Positions 7,569 to 15,676 of a stretch of DNA of 64,000 bases are shown here, one piece after another (positions within the stretch are counted from its first letter, which is position 1; each line of letters begins with the position of its first letter). Position numbers and translations under genes: made by a program. The notes beneath the pieces are model-generated. The model searched no databases. It worked only from the letters and a program-made list of their open reading frames with translations, and was not told the DNA's origin. Source of the stretch: Streptomyces resistomycificus (GTDB lineage: Bacteria; Actinomycetota; Actinomycetes; Streptomycetales; Streptomycetaceae); the NCBI RefSeq assembly GCF_001514265.1, contig NZ_KQ948990.1:447673-511672 (forward strand), written 5' to 3'.

Positions 7569-10316
7569 CTAGCGGTGGTCGCTGCCGGCCGACTGGGACG
7601 CCGCCCGGCCCGCTTCCAGTCGGGCGACCGGGATGCGGAACGGGGAGCAGGAGACGTAGTCCAGGCCGACCTCGTGGAAGAAGTGGACGGACTCGGGGTC
7701 GCCGCCGTGCTCGCCGCAGACGCCGAGCTTGAGGTCGGGGCGGGTCGCGCGGCCGGCCTCCGCTGCCAGCTTCACCAGGGAGCCGACGCCGTCCTTGTCG
7801 ATCGTCTCGAACGGGCTGACGCCGAAGATGCCCTTCTCCAGGTACGCGGTGAAGAAGCTCGCCTCCACGTCGTCGCGGCTGAAGCCCCACACCGTCTGGG
7901 TCAGGTCGTTCGTGCCGAAGGAGAAGAACTCCGCGGCCTCGGCGATCTGACCGGCGGTCAGCGCGGCGCGCGGCAGCTCGATCATCGTGCCGATGGCCAG
8001 CTTCAGTTCCGTCCCCGTCGCCGCCTCGACCTCGGCCACCACCTGGTCGGCCTCCTCGCGGACGATCTCCAGCTCCTGGACCGTGCCCACCAGCGGGATC
8101 ATGATCTCCGCGCGCGGGTCGCCCTTCGCCGCCTTGCGCTCGGCCGCGGCCTCGGCGATCGCCCGTACCTGCATCGTGAACAGGCCGGGGATGACCAGGC
8201 CCAGGCGGACGCCGCGCAGGCCCAGCATCGGGTTCTGCTCGTGCAGGCGGTGGACGGCCTGGAGCAGGCGCAGTTCGTTCTCGTGCGGCTCCTGGCGGGA
8301 CTCCGCGAGGGCGACACGGACGGACAGCTCGGTGATGTCCGGCAGGAACTCGTGCAGCGGCGGGTCCAGGAGACGGACCGTCACCGGAAGGCCGTCCATC
8401 GCGGAGAACAGCTCCACGAAGTCCTTCTTCTGGAGCGGGAGAAGGGCCTTGAGCGACTCCTCGCGCTCCGCCTCCGTGTCGGCCAGGATCAGGCGCTCGA
8501 CCAGCTCGCGGCGGTCACCGAGGAACATGTGCTCCGTACGGCACAGGCCGATGCCCTGGGCGCCGAAGCGACGGGCGCGCAGCGCGTCCTCGGCGTTGTC
8601 GGCGTTGGCCCGGACACGCAGCCGGCGCTTCCTGTCCGCGAAGGCCATGATCCGGTGGACCGCCTCGACCAGTTCGTCGGCGTCGTTGGCGCCCGCGTGC
8701 ATCCGGCCCTCGAAGTACTCGACGACGGGAGACGGGACGACCGGGACCTCGCCCAGGTAGACCTTGCCGGAGGACCCGTCGATCGAGATCAGGTCGCCTT
8801 CCTCCACCACGTGCCCGCCCGGGACCGTCATCCTGCGGCGCTTGGTGTCGACCTCCAGCTCCTCCGCGCCACAGACACAGGTCTTGCCCATGCCGCGCGC
8901 GACCACGGCCGCGTGGGAGGTCTTGCCGCCGCGGGAGGTCAGGATGCCCTCCGCCGCGATCATGCCGTCGAGGTCGTCGGGGTTGGTCTCGCGGCGGACC
9001 AGGATGACCTTCTCGCCCGAACGCGACCACTTCACCGCGGTGTACGAGTCGAAGACCGCCTTGCCGACCGCCGCGCCCGGCGAGGCCGCGATGCCCCGGC
9101 CGACCTTCTCCACCTTCGCGTCCTCGTCGAAGCGCGGGAACATCAGCTGGGCGAGCTGGGCGCCGGTCACGCGCTGGAGCGCCTCGGCCTCGTCGATCAG
9201 GCCCTGGTCGACGAGCTGGGTGGCGATGCGGAAGGCCGCGCCCGCGGTGCGCTTGCCGACCCGGGTCTGGAGCATCCACAGCTGACCGCGTTCGATGGTG
9301 AACTCGATGTCGCAGAGATCCTTGTAGTGGTTCTCCAGCGTCTCCATGATCTGCATCAGCTGGTCGTACGACTTCTTGTCGATCGCCTCCAGCTCGGCGA
9401 GCGGGACGGTGTTGCGGATGCCCGCCACCACGTCCTCGCCCTGCGCGTTCTGCAGGTAGTCGCCGTACACGCCCTGGTGGCCGGAGGCGGGGTCACGGGT
9501 GAACGCGACGCCCGTGCCGGAGTCGGGGCCCAGGTTGCCGAAGACCATCGAGCAGACGTTGACGGCCGTGCCGAGGTCGCCCGGGATGCGCTCCTGGCGG
9601 CGGTAGAGCTTGGCCCGGTCGGTGTTCCAGGAGTCGAAGACGGCGTGGATGGCGAGGTCCATCTGCTCGCGCGGGTCCTGCGGGAAGTCGCGGCCGGCCT
9701 CGGTCTTGACGATCTTCTTGAACTTGGTGACGAGCTTCTTGAGGTCGGCGGCCTCCAGCTCGGTGTCGACCGCGACCTTCTTGGCCGTCTTGGCCGCCTC
9801 GAGCGCCTCCTCGAAGAGGTCGCCGTCGACGCCGAGGACCGTCTTGCCGAACATCTGGATGAGGCGGCGGTAGGAGTCCCACGCGAAGCGGTCGTCGCCG
9901 GCCTGCTTGGCCAGGCCCTGGACGGACTTGTCGGAGAGGCCGATGTTGAGGACCGTGTCCATCATGCCGGGCATGGAGAACTTGGCGCCCGAGCGGACCG
10001 AGACCAGCAGCGGGTCGTCGGCCTGGCCGAGCTTCTTGCCCATGCGCTGCTCCAGCGCGTCGAGGTGCGCACTCACCTCGTCACGCAGTGCCGGGGGCTC
10101 GTCACCGCTGTCGAGGTAGACCTTGCAGGCCTCGGTGGTGATCGTGAAGCCCGGAGGCACCGGAAGGCCCAGGTTGGTCATCTCGGCGAGGTTGGCGCCC
10201 TTGCCACCGAGGAGGTCCTTGAGGTCCTTGTTGCCCTCGGTGAAGTCGTAGACGAACTTCACGCCCTCAACGCTCGCTGCCTGATCGGCTACGTGGGGAT
10301 CTTTGTTTTCCGACAC
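7569..10316 (-). CDS. ppdK: Pyruvate, phosphate dikinase
   Basis: A 915-residue enzyme that interconverts pyruvate, ATP and Pi with PEP, AMP and PPi, linking glycolysis and gluconeogenesis. The order is normal: an N-terminal ATP-grasp nucleotide domain (KDLLGGKGANLAEM), a central phosphohistidine domain (GGKTSHAAVVARGMGK with the catalytic His), and a C-terminal PEP/pyruvate barrel (FGTNDLTQ, GVCGEHGGDP). The GTG at 10316 was chosen because GAGGAG lies about 11 bases upstream. The same frame is open to another GTG at 10472 that also has a good ribosome binding site, so a form with 52 more residues is possible. It stands alone with a structured leader. Confidence 0.95.
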   Translation of the reverse strand: MSENKDPHVADQAASVEGVKFVYDFTEGNKDLKDLLGGKGANLAEMTNLGLPVPPGFTITTEACKVYLDSGDEPPALRDEVSAHLDALEQRMGKKLGQADDPLLVSVRSGAKFSMPGMMDTVLNIGLSDKSVQGLAKQAGDDRFAWDSYRRLIQMFGKTVLGVDGDLFEEALEAAKTAKKVAVDTELEAADLKKLVTKFKKIVKTEAGRDFPQDPREQMDLAIHAVFDSWNTDRAKLYRRQERIPGDLGTAVNVCSMVFGNLGPDSGTGVAFTRDPASGHQGVYGDYLQNAQGEDVVAGIRNTVPLAELEAIDKKSYDQLMQIMETLENHYKDLCDIEFTIERGQLWMLQTRVGKRTAGAAFRIATQLVDQGLIDEAEALQRVTGAQLAQLMFPRFDEDAKVEKVGRGIAASPGAAVGKAVFDSYTAVKWSRSGEKVILVRRETNPDDLDGMIAAEGILTSRGGKTSHAAVVARGMGKTCVCGAEELEVDTKRRRMTVPGGHVVEEGDLISIDGSSGKVYLGEVPVVPSPVVEYFEGRMHAGANDADELVEAVHRIMAFADRKRRLRVRANADNAEDALRARRFGAQGIGLCRTEHMFLGDRRELVERLILADTEAEREESLKALLPLQKKDFVELFSAMDGLPVTVRLLDPPLHEFLPDITELSVRVALAESRQEPHENELRLLQAVHRLHEQNPMLGLRGVRLGLVIPGLFTMQVRAIAEAAAERKAAKGDPRAEIMIPLVGTVQELEIVREEADQVVAEVEAATGTELKLAIGTMIELPRAALTAGQIAEAAEFFSFGTNDLTQTVWGFSRDDVEASFFTAYLEKGIFGVSPFETIDKDGVGSLVKLAAEAGRATRPDLKLGVCGEHGGDPESVHFFHEVGLDYVSCSPFRIPVARLEAGRAASQSAGSDHR

Positions 10317-10365
10317 GGGTCTCGACTCCTCGAGGACGCGGTGGCTGCCCTGACGGGCAGGAACA

Positions 10366-10390
10366 TACCCAGATCGAAGGCGTCTGGGTA
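10366..10390 (-). other. Hairpin in the ppdK leader
   Basis: Arms TACCCAGA (10366-10373) and TCTGGGTA (10383-10390) form a perfect 8-bp stem with a 9-base loop, about 50 bases upstream of the chosen ppdK start. A second stem of 6 bp (10345-10360, CTGCCC/GGGCAG, 4-base loop) follows directly. Both would fold in the mRNA. Confidence 0.6.
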
Positions 10391-10444
10391 CGTCCACTTG
10401 CGCGTCATACGCCTGTAACCACTCGTCCGCCAGCGGATCGAAAG

Positions 10445-10474
10445 TCAAAGCTTGGCAAGCGAAGACAGGCACAT
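10445..10474 (-). CDS. Possible upstream mini-ORF in ppdK leader (MCLSSLAKL)
   Basis: ATG to TGA over 10 codons, preceded by GAGGTGA at good spacing (about 6 bases) and ending about 130 bases before the ppdK start. The same ribosome binding site could also serve a GTG at 10472 in the ppdK frame. Whether it is translated is not shown by the sequence. It may be a regulatory leader or simply the true start region of a longer PPDK. Confidence 0.35.
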   Translation of the reverse strand: MCLSSLAKL

Positions 10475-10517
10475 GCTTTCACCTCTTGAACGCATCCGCG
10501 CTCACACTCCGGGAAAT

Positions 10518-10632
10518 CCGCTCATCTGAGCACTCCTCGGCGCGTCTGTTTTCGATCGATGAACGATCAAGGCGTGGCACTGAGTGCCACTCCTTGGAGA
10601 AGTGCAGTCGATCAAGAACCGCTCATCTGAGC
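10518..10632. repeat. Paired GCTCAnnTGAGC elements around a palindrome
   Basis: CCGCTCATCTGAGC occurs at 10518-10531 and again at 10619-10632, 101 bases apart. Each copy contains the dyad GCTCA-TC-TGAGC. Between them at 10574-10590 is the 17-bp palindrome GTGGCACTGAGTGCCAC. The spacing and symmetry fit protein-binding sites, possibly a looping pair, but I recognise no known regulator. Confidence 0.55.
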
Positions 10633-10744
10633 GCAACCCTTATCAAGGGTGGCGATAATCACGCTGTCACAGGCGCCGGAATTTCACCATGCGGACGCGT
10701 GGCGGTCCTGCGTCCGGACCCGCAAAACAACGGAAACCCGGTGG

Positions 10745-11947
10745 TCACACGCCCAGCACCAGCAACCGCTCCTCCACCCGCTCCGGCGCGTACAGGTGCT
10801 CCACGACCATCGCCCCGGCCCCGACCAGCCCCGCCCGCTCACCGAGCCGCGAGGTGACCACGTGCAGATGAGCGGTGGAACGCGGCAGTGCCCGTTGGTA
10901 AAGCAGTTCCCGTACACCCGTGAGGAAGGCGGTTCCGGCCAGATCCCCCGCGATCATCAGGACACCGGGGTTCAGAAGGGTGACGACGGTCGCCAGGACG
11001 TCCCCGACCTGCCGTCCGGCGTCCCGGGCCAGCGCCGCCGCCTCCGGGTGCCCGGACGCCAGCAGGTCCCGCACGTCCGAGCCGGACGCCGCCGGCACCC
11101 CGGCCTCCGCCAGCCGCCGGGCCACGGCGCCACCGCTGGCGACGGCGGCGAGACAGCCGTAGGAACCGCACCGGCACAGCGCGTCGGCGCCGGCCGGGAC
11201 CCGGATGTGGCCGAGGTCGCCGGCTCCCCCGTCGACGCCCCGGTAGACCGAGCCGTCGACCACGACTCCGGCGCCGATGCCCGTCGACACCTTCACCAGC
11301 ACGAAGGCCGAGCAGTCCGCGTGGCCGGTGCGCTGTTCGCCGTACGCCATGAGGTTCGCGTCGTTGTCGACCAGGACCGGCACCGCGGGGGCGCCGGTGT
11401 GCTCGGTGAACGCTCTCGCCAGGCGGCCTCTTATGTCGTAGCCGTCCCAGCCGGGCATGATCGGCGGCTGGACGACCCGGCCGGTGTCGGTGTCGACCGG
11501 GCCGGGGACCGCGAGTCCGATGCCGCAGACCTCGTCCGCCCGGTGGCCCGCCTTCTCCAGGAGCTCGGCGAACCAGCGGCCGAGTTCGCCGAGTACGGCG
11601 TCGGGTCCGTCCTCGACGACCAGCACGCCGGAGTGCTCGGCGAGGATCTCGCCGGTCAGCGAGAGGACGGCGGCCCGCGCGTGCCGGGTGTCCAGGTCGG
11701 CGGCGAGGACGACGGCGTGGGCGTCGTCGAACTCGAGCGTGATGGAGGGGCGGCCGCCCAGGGGTGAGTCGACTGGGCCGCCGGCGCCCTCGCGCAGCCA
11801 GCCCGCGCGGAAGAGGCGCTCCAGGCGGTGGCCGACGGTGGCGCGGGACAGTCCGGTGACCTGTTGCAGGGCGCCGCGGGTGGTGGCGCGGCCACTGCGT
11901 ACGAGTTCGAGCAGGTCTCCGGCGCTCGCCTGGGCTCGTCCGGTCAT
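10745..11947 (-). CDS. ROK family transcriptional regulator
   Basis: A 400-residue protein with an N-terminal winged helix (about 10-70, TTRGALQQVTGLSRATVGHRL) joined to a ROK sugar-kinase-like domain. The ROK domain has GIGLAVPGPVD, DNDANL, VSTGIGAGVV and the zinc motif CRCGSYGCL. Such regulators are repressors or activators of sugar-use genes and bind a sugar in the kinase-like domain. The ATG at 11947 is preferred to the GTG at 11951-11953 because the AAGGGGG site sits about 5 bases upstream of it. It is divergent from the two glycosidase genes and probably controls them. The inducer is unknown. Confidence 0.9.
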   Translation of the reverse strand: MTGRAQASAGDLLELVRSGRATTRGALQQVTGLSRATVGHRLERLFRAGWLREGAGGPVDSPLGGRPSITLEFDDAHAVVLAADLDTRHARAAVLSLTGEILAEHSGVLVVEDGPDAVLGELGRWFAELLEKAGHRADEVCGIGLAVPGPVDTDTGRVVQPPIMPGWDGYDIRGRLARAFTEHTGAPAVPVLVDNDANLMAYGEQRTGHADCSAFVLVKVSTGIGAGVVVDGSVYRGVDGGAGDLGHIRVPAGADALCRCGSYGCLAAVASGGAVARRLAEAGVPAASGSDVRDLLASGHPEAAALARDAGRQVGDVLATVVTLLNPGVLMIAGDLAGTAFLTGVRELLYQRALPRSTAHLHVVTSRLGERAGLVGAGAMVVEHLYAPERVEERLLVLGV

Positions 11948-11965
11948 GCGCACCCCCTTGTGTTT

Positions 11966-11991
11966 CCCAACCCTGCATTACATATTGGGTT
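11966..11991. promoter_or_regulatory. Candidate ROK operator in divergent spacer
   Basis: The dyad CCCAA-N14-TTGGG (11966-11970 and 11985-11989), with an overlapping AACCC-N13-GGGTT dyad, lies in an AT-rich patch midway between the ROK gene and the glycosidase operon. Its position suits autoregulation plus control of the divergent operon. This is a candidate by position and symmetry only. Confidence 0.4.
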
Positions 11992-12067
11992 TTGCGTGTT
12001 AAATAGACGTAACTCTACGGTAGCCACGACCGAACAGGTCGGCCGCACGTCCTTCGGGGAGCCCCGC

Positions 12068-13579
12068 GTGGATCGCACCGCCCAACTCGTCGGCCCTGCC
12101 ACGCAGCACCCCGTCGCATACGATCCCGCCCTCGTGCCGGGTTCCTTGCGCCGCAGAGCCGTCCGCGTGCTGGAGGACAACTGGACGGGCGCCTCCACCG
12201 TGCCCTCGCGCAGCCTGTATCCCCACCAGTGGTCCTGGGACTCGGCGTTCATCGCGATCGGCCTGCGCCACCTGTCGCCGTTACGGGCGCAGACGGAGCT
12301 GGAGACGCTGTTGAACGCGCAGTGGGGCGACGGACGGATCCCGCACATCGTCTTCAACCCCTCCGTGCCGCTCGACGCCTACTTCCCCAGCCCCGACTTC
12401 TGGCGCTCCTCGACCGCCGGGCGGACCGCGGGCGCCCCGCGCACCGTACAGACCTCGGGGATCGTGCAGCCACCGGTGCACGCGCTGGCCGCGTGGCTGG
12501 TGCACCGCTCCGACCCGGGTCTGTCGCGGGCGCGTGGCTTCCTCGCCCGGGTGTATCCGCGGCTGGCGGCCTGGCACCGGTATCTGCTGCACCGGCGGGA
12601 CCTGGGCGGGGGTTCGCTGGCGTCCGTGGTGCACCCCTGGGAACAGGGTATGGACAACAGCCCCTGCTGGGACGTCCCGCTGAGCCGCGTCACGCCCGCT
12701 CCGGCCCGTTCCTTCCGGCGCGCCGACCTCGACCACGGGGCGGCGGAGGACCGGCCGACGGATCTGGACTACGGGCGGTACGTGCGGCTGGCGGCCGACT
12801 ACCGGGACGGCGGGTACGCCGACGGGCCGGTCCCGGGGGCGGCCCGCCCGGCGTCGGACGGGGGCGGCGGGGGGAGCCGGGTCGGCGGGTTCGCCGTCGA
12901 GGACCCGGCGTTCAACGCCCTGCTCATCGCCTCCGAACACGCCCTCGCGGACATCGCGCGGGAGTTGGGCGCCCCGGGCACGGCCCGGCACGCGCGGGCC
13001 GAGCGGCTGACGGCGGCGCTGGTGGAGCGGCTGTGGGACCCGGCGGAGGGGATGTTCTTCTGCCGGGACGTGCGGGGCGGCGGACTGATCCGTGAACGCT
13101 CCGTCTCCGGGCTCGTTCCGCTGCTGCTGCCCGGCCTGCCGCGGGACATCACCGGCGCGCTCGTCCGCACGCTCGGCGGGGCGCACTTCGGGCTCGGCGC
13201 CACCACCCGCCTGGTCCCGAGCTACGACCTGCTCGGCGAGGCCTTCGACCCGCACCGCTACTGGCGCGGCCCGGCCTGGTTCAACACCAGCTGGCTTCTG
13301 GAGCGCGGGCTGCGCGCCCACGGCGAGCGACGGCGGGCCGACGCGCTGCGCCGGGCCGTCCTCGACATCGCCGGCACGTCCGACTTCGCGGAGTACGTCG
13401 ACCCGTACACCGGCGAGGCCTGCGGGGCCACCGGCTTCGGCTGGACCGCCGCGCTCACGCTCGACCTGCTGCACCGCGACACCCCAGGCACCGGCACCAC
13501 CGGCACCACGAACACGACAGCCACCACAGACACGACAGCCACCACAGTCACGGGACTCATGGGAGGGGACCGGGGATGA
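12068..13579 (+). CDS. MGH1-type glycoside hydrolase (GH63/trehalase-like)
   Basis: A 503-residue protein with an (alpha/alpha)6-barrel pattern. Motifs include YPHQWSWDSAFIAIG, DGRIPHIVFNP, EQGMDNSPCWD (likely catalytic acid region) and RYWRGPAWFNTSW, typical of MGH1-like/GH63-type glucosidases. No signal peptide, so cytoplasmic. The GTG at 12068 follows GGGGAG (12056-12061). The C-terminus ends in a Thr-rich tail of about 25 residues encoded by degenerate short repeats around 13490-13555. Its stop overlaps the start of the next glycosidase. The likely substrate is a glucose-containing oligosaccharide or compatible-solute glycoside, but the specificity cannot be read. Confidence 0.85.
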   Translation: MDRTAQLVGPATQHPVAYDPALVPGSLRRRAVRVLEDNWTGASTVPSRSLYPHQWSWDSAFIAIGLRHLSPLRAQTELETLLNAQWGDGRIPHIVFNPSVPLDAYFPSPDFWRSSTAGRTAGAPRTVQTSGIVQPPVHALAAWLVHRSDPGLSRARGFLARVYPRLAAWHRYLLHRRDLGGGSLASVVHPWEQGMDNSPCWDVPLSRVTPAPARSFRRADLDHGAAEDRPTDLDYGRYVRLAADYRDGGYADGPVPGAARPASDGGGGGSRVGGFAVEDPAFNALLIASEHALADIARELGAPGTARHARAERLTAALVERLWDPAEGMFFCRDVRGGGLIRERSVSGLVPLLLPGLPRDITGALVRTLGGAHFGLGATTRLVPSYDLLGEAFDPHRYWRGPAWFNTSWLLERGLRAHGERRRADALRRAVLDIAGTSDFAEYVDPYTGEACGATGFGWTAALTLDLLHRDTPGTGTTGTTNTTATTDTTATTVTGLMGGDRG

Positions 13580-15513
13580 CGGACCGGCATCATCTGCTCG
13601 TGCACGGCGGGACGTTCGCCGCCGTGGGCGACAGCGGGGACATCAGCGGCGTACGGGGCGGCACCTCACCGGACGGGCTGTTCGTGCGGGACGCCCGGCA
13701 CCTGAGCCGGTGGCAGCTCACCGTCGACGGGGCGGTGCCCGAGCTCCTGTCGCCGGTCGCCGACGGGGACACCGCGCGCTGCGTGCTGGTGCCGCGCGGC
13801 GGGCGCCAGGAACCGCCCGCCTACACACTCTTCCGGGAACAGGCCGTCGGGGACGGCTCGTTCGTCGAGTCCCTGCGGGTGACCAGCAACCGTCCGGTGC
13901 CGACGACGATCCGGCTCGCGATCACCGCGGACGCCGACTTCACGGACCAGTTCGAGCTGCGCGCCGACCACCGCACCTACGCCAAGACCGGTGCCACCCG
14001 CACCCGGCAGGTCCTCGACCACGGTGTGGAGTTCACCTACCGGCGCCGGGACTGGCGGTCCTGTACGACGGTGACGGCCGAGCCGGCCCCCGACGGCGTC
14101 GAGGAGACCGGCACCGGCGCCCGGCGCCTGGTGTGGACCCTGGATCTCGAACCGCACGGCACCGCGGAGCTGGTGCTGCGCGTGATGGCACGGCCGCACG
14201 GGGACCGGCGGACCCTGCGCGTACCGCGCTCCCCGGCCGCGCTGAACGAGCGGATCCTCGCCCTGGAGGGCGAGTTCGTGCAGGGCGTGGCCTTCCCGAC
14301 GGGTTGGCCGGAACTGGCCGCGGCCTGTGCGCGCGGCCTCGCCGACCTCGCCTCGCTCCAGGTGGCGGCGACCGGTCCGGACGGCGAGGAGCTGCGGGTA
14401 CCGGCGGCCGGCGCCCCCTGGTTCCTGACCCTGCTGGGCCGGGACGCCCTGCTGACCTCGCTGTTCACGCTGCCCTACCGGACCGACCCGGCCGCCGCCA
14501 CGCTGCTCGCGCTGGCCGCCGCCCAGGCGACCGGCACCGTCCCGGAGTCCGTCGCCCAGCCCGGCAAGATCGTGCACGAGGTGCGGCACGGCGAGCTGGC
14601 GCACTTCGGGCAGGTGCCGTACGGCCGGTACTACGGCTCGGTGGACGCCACCCCGCTGTTCCTCGTCCTGCTCGGCGCGTACGTCGAGCACACCGGGGAC
14701 GCGGAGCTGGGCCGCCGCCTGGAGCCCCACGCCCGGGCGGCGATCGGCTGGATGCTGGACCACGGCGGGTTGACCTCGCGCGGCTACCTGGTCTACCGCG
14801 CCGACCAGGGCGGTCTCGCCAACCAGAACTGGAAGGACTCCCCCGGCGCGATCTGCGCGGCCGACGGCAGCCGGGCGAGCGGTCCGGTGACGGCGGCGGG
14901 CGCCCAGGGATACGCGTACGACGCGCTGCGGCGCACCGCGTGGCTGGCGCGCACGGCGTGGGACGACCAGGTGTACGCGGCCCTGCTGGAACAGGCCGCC
15001 GCCGATCTGCGGGACCGCTTCCAGCGCGACTTCTGGATGGGGGAGCACTCCTTCCCCGCCCTGGCGCTGGACGGCGAGGGTCGCCAGGTGGACGCGCTGG
15101 CCTCGGACGCCGGGCATCTGCTGTGGTCGGGACTGCTCGACAAGGAGTACGGCGAGGTCGTCGGCCGGCGTCTGCTCGAACCCGACTTCTTCTCCGGGTG
15201 GGGCGTGCGCACCCTGGCCGCCGGGCAGCCGGCGTTCCATCCGCTGTCGTACCACCGTGGTTCGGTGTGGCCGCACGACAACGCGCTGATCACGCTGGGC
15301 CTGGCCCGCTACGGCCTGCACGACGAGGCCCGTACGGTCGCGCACGGTCTGGTCGAGGCGGCGACGGCGACCGGGCACCGGCTGCCGGAGGTGCTGGCGG
15401 GCTACGGCCGGGACACGCACGCGGCGCCGGTGCCGTTCCCGCACGCGTGTGTGCGGGAGGCGCGGTCGGCGGCGGCGCCGCTCGCGCTGCTGACGGCGGT
15501 CGGCGGGGCCTGA
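13576..15513 (+). CDS. Amylo-alpha-1,6-glucosidase (glycogen debranching-type)
   Basis: A 645-residue enzyme. The N-terminal beta-sandwich domain (about 1-215, GGTSPDGLFVRDARHLSRW) is the glycogen-debranching N-terminal domain. The C-terminal (alpha/alpha)6 barrel has GRDALLTSLFTLPY, NQNWKDSPGAICAADG and the conserved SYHRGSVWPHDNALI. Family members release glucose or disaccharides at alpha-1,6 or related linkages. It starts with ATGA overlapping the stop of the MGH1 gene, so the two glycosidases form one operon opposite the ROK regulator. No export signal is present, so the substrate is probably imported or internal. Confidence 0.88.
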   Translation: MTDRHHLLVHGGTFAAVGDSGDISGVRGGTSPDGLFVRDARHLSRWQLTVDGAVPELLSPVADGDTARCVLVPRGGRQEPPAYTLFREQAVGDGSFVESLRVTSNRPVPTTIRLAITADADFTDQFELRADHRTYAKTGATRTRQVLDHGVEFTYRRRDWRSCTTVTAEPAPDGVEETGTGARRLVWTLDLEPHGTAELVLRVMARPHGDRRTLRVPRSPAALNERILALEGEFVQGVAFPTGWPELAAACARGLADLASLQVAATGPDGEELRVPAAGAPWFLTLLGRDALLTSLFTLPYRTDPAAATLLALAAAQATGTVPESVAQPGKIVHEVRHGELAHFGQVPYGRYYGSVDATPLFLVLLGAYVEHTGDAELGRRLEPHARAAIGWMLDHGGLTSRGYLVYRADQGGLANQNWKDSPGAICAADGSRASGPVTAAGAQGYAYDALRRTAWLARTAWDDQVYAALLEQAAADLRDRFQRDFWMGEHSFPALALDGEGRQVDALASDAGHLLWSGLLDKEYGEVVGRRLLEPDFFSGWGVRTLAAGQPAFHPLSYHRGSVWPHDNALITLGLARYGLHDEARTVAHGLVEAATATGHRLPEVLAGYGRDTHAAPVPFPHACVREARSAAAPLALLTAVGGA

Positions 15514-15543
15514 CCAAGCCCGCGGCGGGCCGGTTGGCGAGGC

Positions 15544-15576
15544 GTTTGCCCGGTGTTTGCCGAGCACTGGGCAAAC
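15544..15576. promoter_or_regulatory. GTTTGCC repeats before the sulfatase gene
   Basis: GTTTGCCC (15544-15551) and GGGCAAAC (15569-15576) form a perfect 8-bp dyad, and a third half-site GTTTGCC lies at 15555-15561. The cluster sits about 100 bases upstream of the LTA-synthase-like gene, where an operator would be expected. It could also be a terminator of the glycosidase operon. Confidence 0.4.
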
Positions 15577-15676
15577 CGGCTGAACAGCGGACGGACGCGC
15601 ACCGTACGGGAACACGGCGGATTCGACACCCCCTGGATCCGCCGTAACACCGGGCTTCGTACGGAAGGACCTTCGG

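Larger units (their letters stand above)
10317..10744. promoter_or_regulatory. Long regulatory region between ppdK and the ROK gene
   Basis: This 428-bp stretch holds no obvious full gene. It contains two inverted repeats close to ppdK (10345-10360 and 10366-10390), a possible 9-codon upstream reading frame (10445-10474), two copies of CCGCTCATCTGAGC (10518-10531 and 10619-10632), and a near-perfect palindrome between them (10574-10590). The layout suggests a promoter around 10500-10640 with bound regulators and an untranslated leader of more than 100 bases. The regulator is unknown. Confidence 0.6.

Noticed and set aside
6891..10418. A 1175-codon open frame on the plus strand opposite ppdK
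   Set aside because: It is the high-GC shadow of ppdK, shows no recognisable domain, and the antisense codons are explained fully by the conserved kinase on the minus strand.
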